This document shows positions 60,886 through 64,000 of a stretch of DNA of 64,000 nt, piece after piece. The DNA comes from Batillaria attramentaria. Lineage: Eukaryota; Mollusca; Gastropoda; Batillariidae. Below the pieces are notes generated by a model, which did not search any database, was not told the DNA's origin, and saw only the letters and a list, made by a program, of their open reading frames with translations. The stretch's first letter is position 1, and each line of letters opens with the position of its first letter. A program made the translations under genes and the position numbers. The stretch covers positions 465,001-529,000 of the forward strand of contig JACVVK020000222.1 of assembly GCA_018292915.2 (NCBI GenBank). Reading direction: 5' to 3'.

Positions 60886-61795
60886 ACGCCGCGCAAGCAA
60901 CAGAGACTATTTCGCGGGCTAATTCTGGTTGGTAAACGGCACATTTCAATCGTTCTAATCGACAACTGAAAATCCAGAGAGTTTTTCCGGTTTTATGGCG
61001 TTTTAAAGTTGGAAAAACGCGGTGCTATGGCGTGAGAACTCGCAGTGATTGACTGACGATGCAATGACCATGAGCGGCATACACCGGAAAAACGCCCGTC
61101 AGTTTTGTTTTACCCCTGTGAGTGAGACTACAGCAAAATGCTGCTAGTGCTGTTGTTGTTATGGTGGGTGGGGGTGGGGGTGGGGGGGGGCGGATTATCT
61201 TCAGCCATGGTAAGCTCCTACCATAACAATTGCCACTCTCTGACCGGCAACCAAGACAAAATCCTCCGACGAAGGAGAATGGCTGCACACGTAGTGATGT
61301 ATTTGTTATGCCGGCAACACTCCCAAGCGAGGGGAGTACCCTGGGAGTGTTGAGTCAAGCTGGCTGGTGTAACACGCGGGATGTGCTCCCCAGCTCCATA
61401 TACTCCGAGGCACTCCCCGCTGTAAAGCTCGATGCACTCCCTCTAGTCTACGCCAGACATACCCCCCCCCCACCCTCCTCCCCACACACACACACCAGAT
61501 GTACTCGTGGAAACAATTCACTAATGAAACAAATTATTGTCAGTCTGCATGCGGTTTGGACTAGAGGGAGTACAAAAAGCGGGACGTATCCAGGACATGA
61601 GTATGTGAGACTGGGGGGGGGGGGGGGGGGGCAACAAAGCAGGTGTGACACCTAGAACACCGACAACTATCAATATCTGCACACGAAGGCGAAACCGTCT
61701 CAGTCATCCGAGTGAATGATCCTAGGACTAGGAGTGGCCAGAACAGCATCTCTTAATATCTACATGCGCAAATTGTTCATAATGCAAACTGTTCA
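60886..61795. other. Noncoding stretch with GGGAGT/ACTCCC motifs
   Basis: ACTCCC or GGGAGT recurs between 61318 and 61575. CACTCCCTCTAGTC at 61434 pairs with GACTAGAGGGAGTA at 61559 as an inverted repeat. G/C homopolymers lie at about 61170, 61462 and 61613. No gene was recognised. Confidence 0.5.
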
Positions 61796-61803
61796 TATTG
61801 GAC

Positions 61804-62150
<347 letters not shown>

Positions 62151-62917
62151 CCACACAAACACTACAAGAGCTGAACAACAAAAAAGGCCCCCCCCCAAAA
62201 AAAAAAATCTCTCACCTTGTCTTATCAGAAACCCTCATGAACCTCACGATGTACAACGCAATACGTGCTGTGAACTACAAACACACCTTTACATGAAGCG
62301 TGTACGTACATTAATAATTATGAGAGAGGTCATATCACCACAGGAAAACTTCATTACATCCAACCTGTCACACCCTGTATATCATGTACCATGTATGTGC
62401 ATAGCGTACGCCGCGTGTAGGATTATCTGGTTGCTGTCTGAGTCTGTCCGGACAGCAGTGTATATTAAAACATCATAGTTGCAGTTTCACATTCTCCAAG
62501 TTCATGGTTGTTGTTGTTGTTACTGCTGTTGCTGTTGTTGTTTCTGAACACGTGGTCTAGGAGTCTGTAGAATGTTCGCACGATCTTCAGAGAACTTCAC
62601 AGTTTTTGTTGAAAACTTGTTGTGTAAACTGACTGAAGTTAAATCAGTTTGAATCTGAAATCTGTGTTCTTTCGAATCAGTCATATAGTCTGGTGTTTAA
62701 CCCGCGGGCGTTCAGGAGCGTATAGGGAGACACTGCAGTCATGTCACGGACAAGTCGTATCATAATTAAGCAGTTAACCGAATGCACATAATCAGTTACA
62801 GACAATCTAGCGACAGGCTAGTCCACACACACTCCAGATCAGCCAAGGCACCAGCCAATGGACAACGTATCAACAATAGTTCACAGACAACAGAGGGACA
62901 GACAATCCTACAGACAA

Positions 62918-63082
62918 CTGATTTAGCAATACCCGTTCTTAGACAATTACGATTCCTCCCCATCCCCCTTTCCTTTAACCCCTTCTCCACCCTTAGCACT
63001 GATTTAGCAATACCCGTTGTTAGACAATGACGATTCCTCCCCCTCCCCCCCCCCTTTCCTTTCACCCCTCCTCCACCCTTAG
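62918..63082. repeat. 81-bp direct tandem duplication
   Basis: Two copies beginning CTGATTTAGCAATACCCGTT (62918 and 62999) and ending CTCCACCCTTAG, differing mainly in C-run length. Confidence 0.9.
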
Positions 63083-63332
63083 TCTAGCCCACAACGTGGC
63101 ATTGGCCATAATCAAGCGCAGACGCGCAGCTGCGCACATAACACGAACAAACTGACACAACGTAAGCTTAAACACGATCGATAATTCTTGCAACAAAAAC
63201 TGTCTTTCAAGAAACACTGTGACACAGCTGTTCACATTACTGTTGCTCATACGTGTATCATACCAAATCACATGAACCAAACAATCTTCTCTCGTCTTGA
63301 ACAGTGTAGGAGAAAAAAAAAATCAAACTTAC

Positions 63333-63473
63333 TGCTCAGTGGTGGGTACTCGTACAGGACCAAACCCGGACCCACACGCAACGAGTGCTGCAGACGAGGT
63401 GCAACGCTGGCCCAGCGGAAGTAATTACGAGTACACACAGCAGAGACGAGGCAGCCAGGGTCAGAGTTGATGG
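63333..63473 (-). CDS. Possible exon of an unrecognised - strand gene
   Basis: A strong donor gtaagtttg (63332 leftwards) ends an open frame encoding SDPGCLVSAVCTRNYFRWAS, then VAPRLQHSLRVGPGLVLYEY and PPLS. A possible acceptor ccttag at 63474 would make a 141-nt exon in phase 1 at both ends. Codon use looks coding, but I recognise no domain. Neighbouring exons would lie outside or are not visible. Confidence 0.3.
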
Positions 63474-63567
63474 CTAAGGTCAATATCTCACCCCGGCAAT
63501 AGCAAACGACCTGACTCCCGGCTGCTGCACTGTCATTTCCATCGCTGGTTGGTTGGTTAGAGTTAAA

Positions 63568-63855
63568 GGGGCTAAAGCTACCATTTTTATGCTCACAGAT
63601 CGTTCTTAGCTGTATTCGTGGTATCTATCATCACACCACTTGGACACCTGCACAGTGACAGCGTCTGTAATGCTGGCACTGCGCCAACAGAAGCGTACTC
63701 GATGACGCGGTGACCACACTGAACGCTCCAGTAGTGGAGCTCATAGAATTTGACTGTTCGATCGCTCGAGCAAAGTGTAAACAACATTATATCGCATTGT
63801 ATTTCAGTATCATCATGACAGAACTATGATATTTCGAGCGTACAGGCGCACTGAC
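63568..63855 (-). repeat. Dispersed repeat X, copy 2 (inverted)
   Basis: The reverse complement of 48055-48362, including CTCACAGATCGTT, GACAGCGTCTGTAA, GATCGCTCGAGC and CGAGCGTACAGGCGC. Confidence 0.8.
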
Positions 63856-64000
63856 TCACGAGCGACACTGTGCCAAAAGCGAAGATGGCTTTACACATGA
63901 AAGACGAAATTTTAGCCCGTTTGACGTTCCGACCACAAGCGTGATTGGACAGCTAACCCCTTGCTGAACAGTCCCCCTTAACGCTATTCAACTGACATAA

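Overview
This window is animal genomic DNA: compact exons in long introns, many dispersed SINE-like repeats and abundant GT/GA microsatellites. The main gene product and repeat style suggest a lophotrochozoan, most likely a mollusc; this is inference, since no species marker is visible.

The left two thirds is one gene on the + strand, the sarco/endoplasmic reticulum Ca2+-ATPase (SERCA, P2A-type ATPase). I reconstructed 25 coding exon positions from 1483 to 26307 by following reading frame and splice sites. Residue numbering matches vertebrate SERCA1 at every catalytic and Ca2+-binding position checked (F256, E309, D351, F487, R489, K515, D703, D707, N768, E771, N796, T799, D800, C876, C888, E908). 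Three points stand out. Exon position 23 exists as two 134-nt versions that must be used alternatively and that swap the lumenal L7-8 loop. Intron 19 is a minor-spliceosome (U12) AT-AC intron. The C-terminus can end in exon 25 (extra hydrophobic segment, 1020 aa) or splice from an internal donor to candidate last exons at 36835 (999 aa) or 38511 (1010 aa). The promoter side carries a CRE and an ERSE-like CCAAT-N9-CCACA motif.

Intron 8 holds a nested THAP-domain ORF and, on the other strand, a frameshifted SAP-like ORF, probably relics of a mobile element. From 26.3 to 41.7 kb lie long 3' UTR or intron sequence, a 1.8-kb mosaic tandem array (114/116-bp units), a CpG/NRF1-type promoter-like block, and a triple-CRE cluster.

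A second gene on the - strand (about 54376 down to about 41860) converges on SERCA. At least five exons are supported, encoding a helical, acidic-tailed protein I do not recognise. The two 3' ends are about 200 bp apart, separated by a (GT)n tract. The region from 46 to 64 kb is mostly repeats: tRNA-derived SINEs, paired dispersed repeats, compound microsatellites and a (TTAG)n minisatellite. One more candidate - strand exon lies near 63.4 kb.
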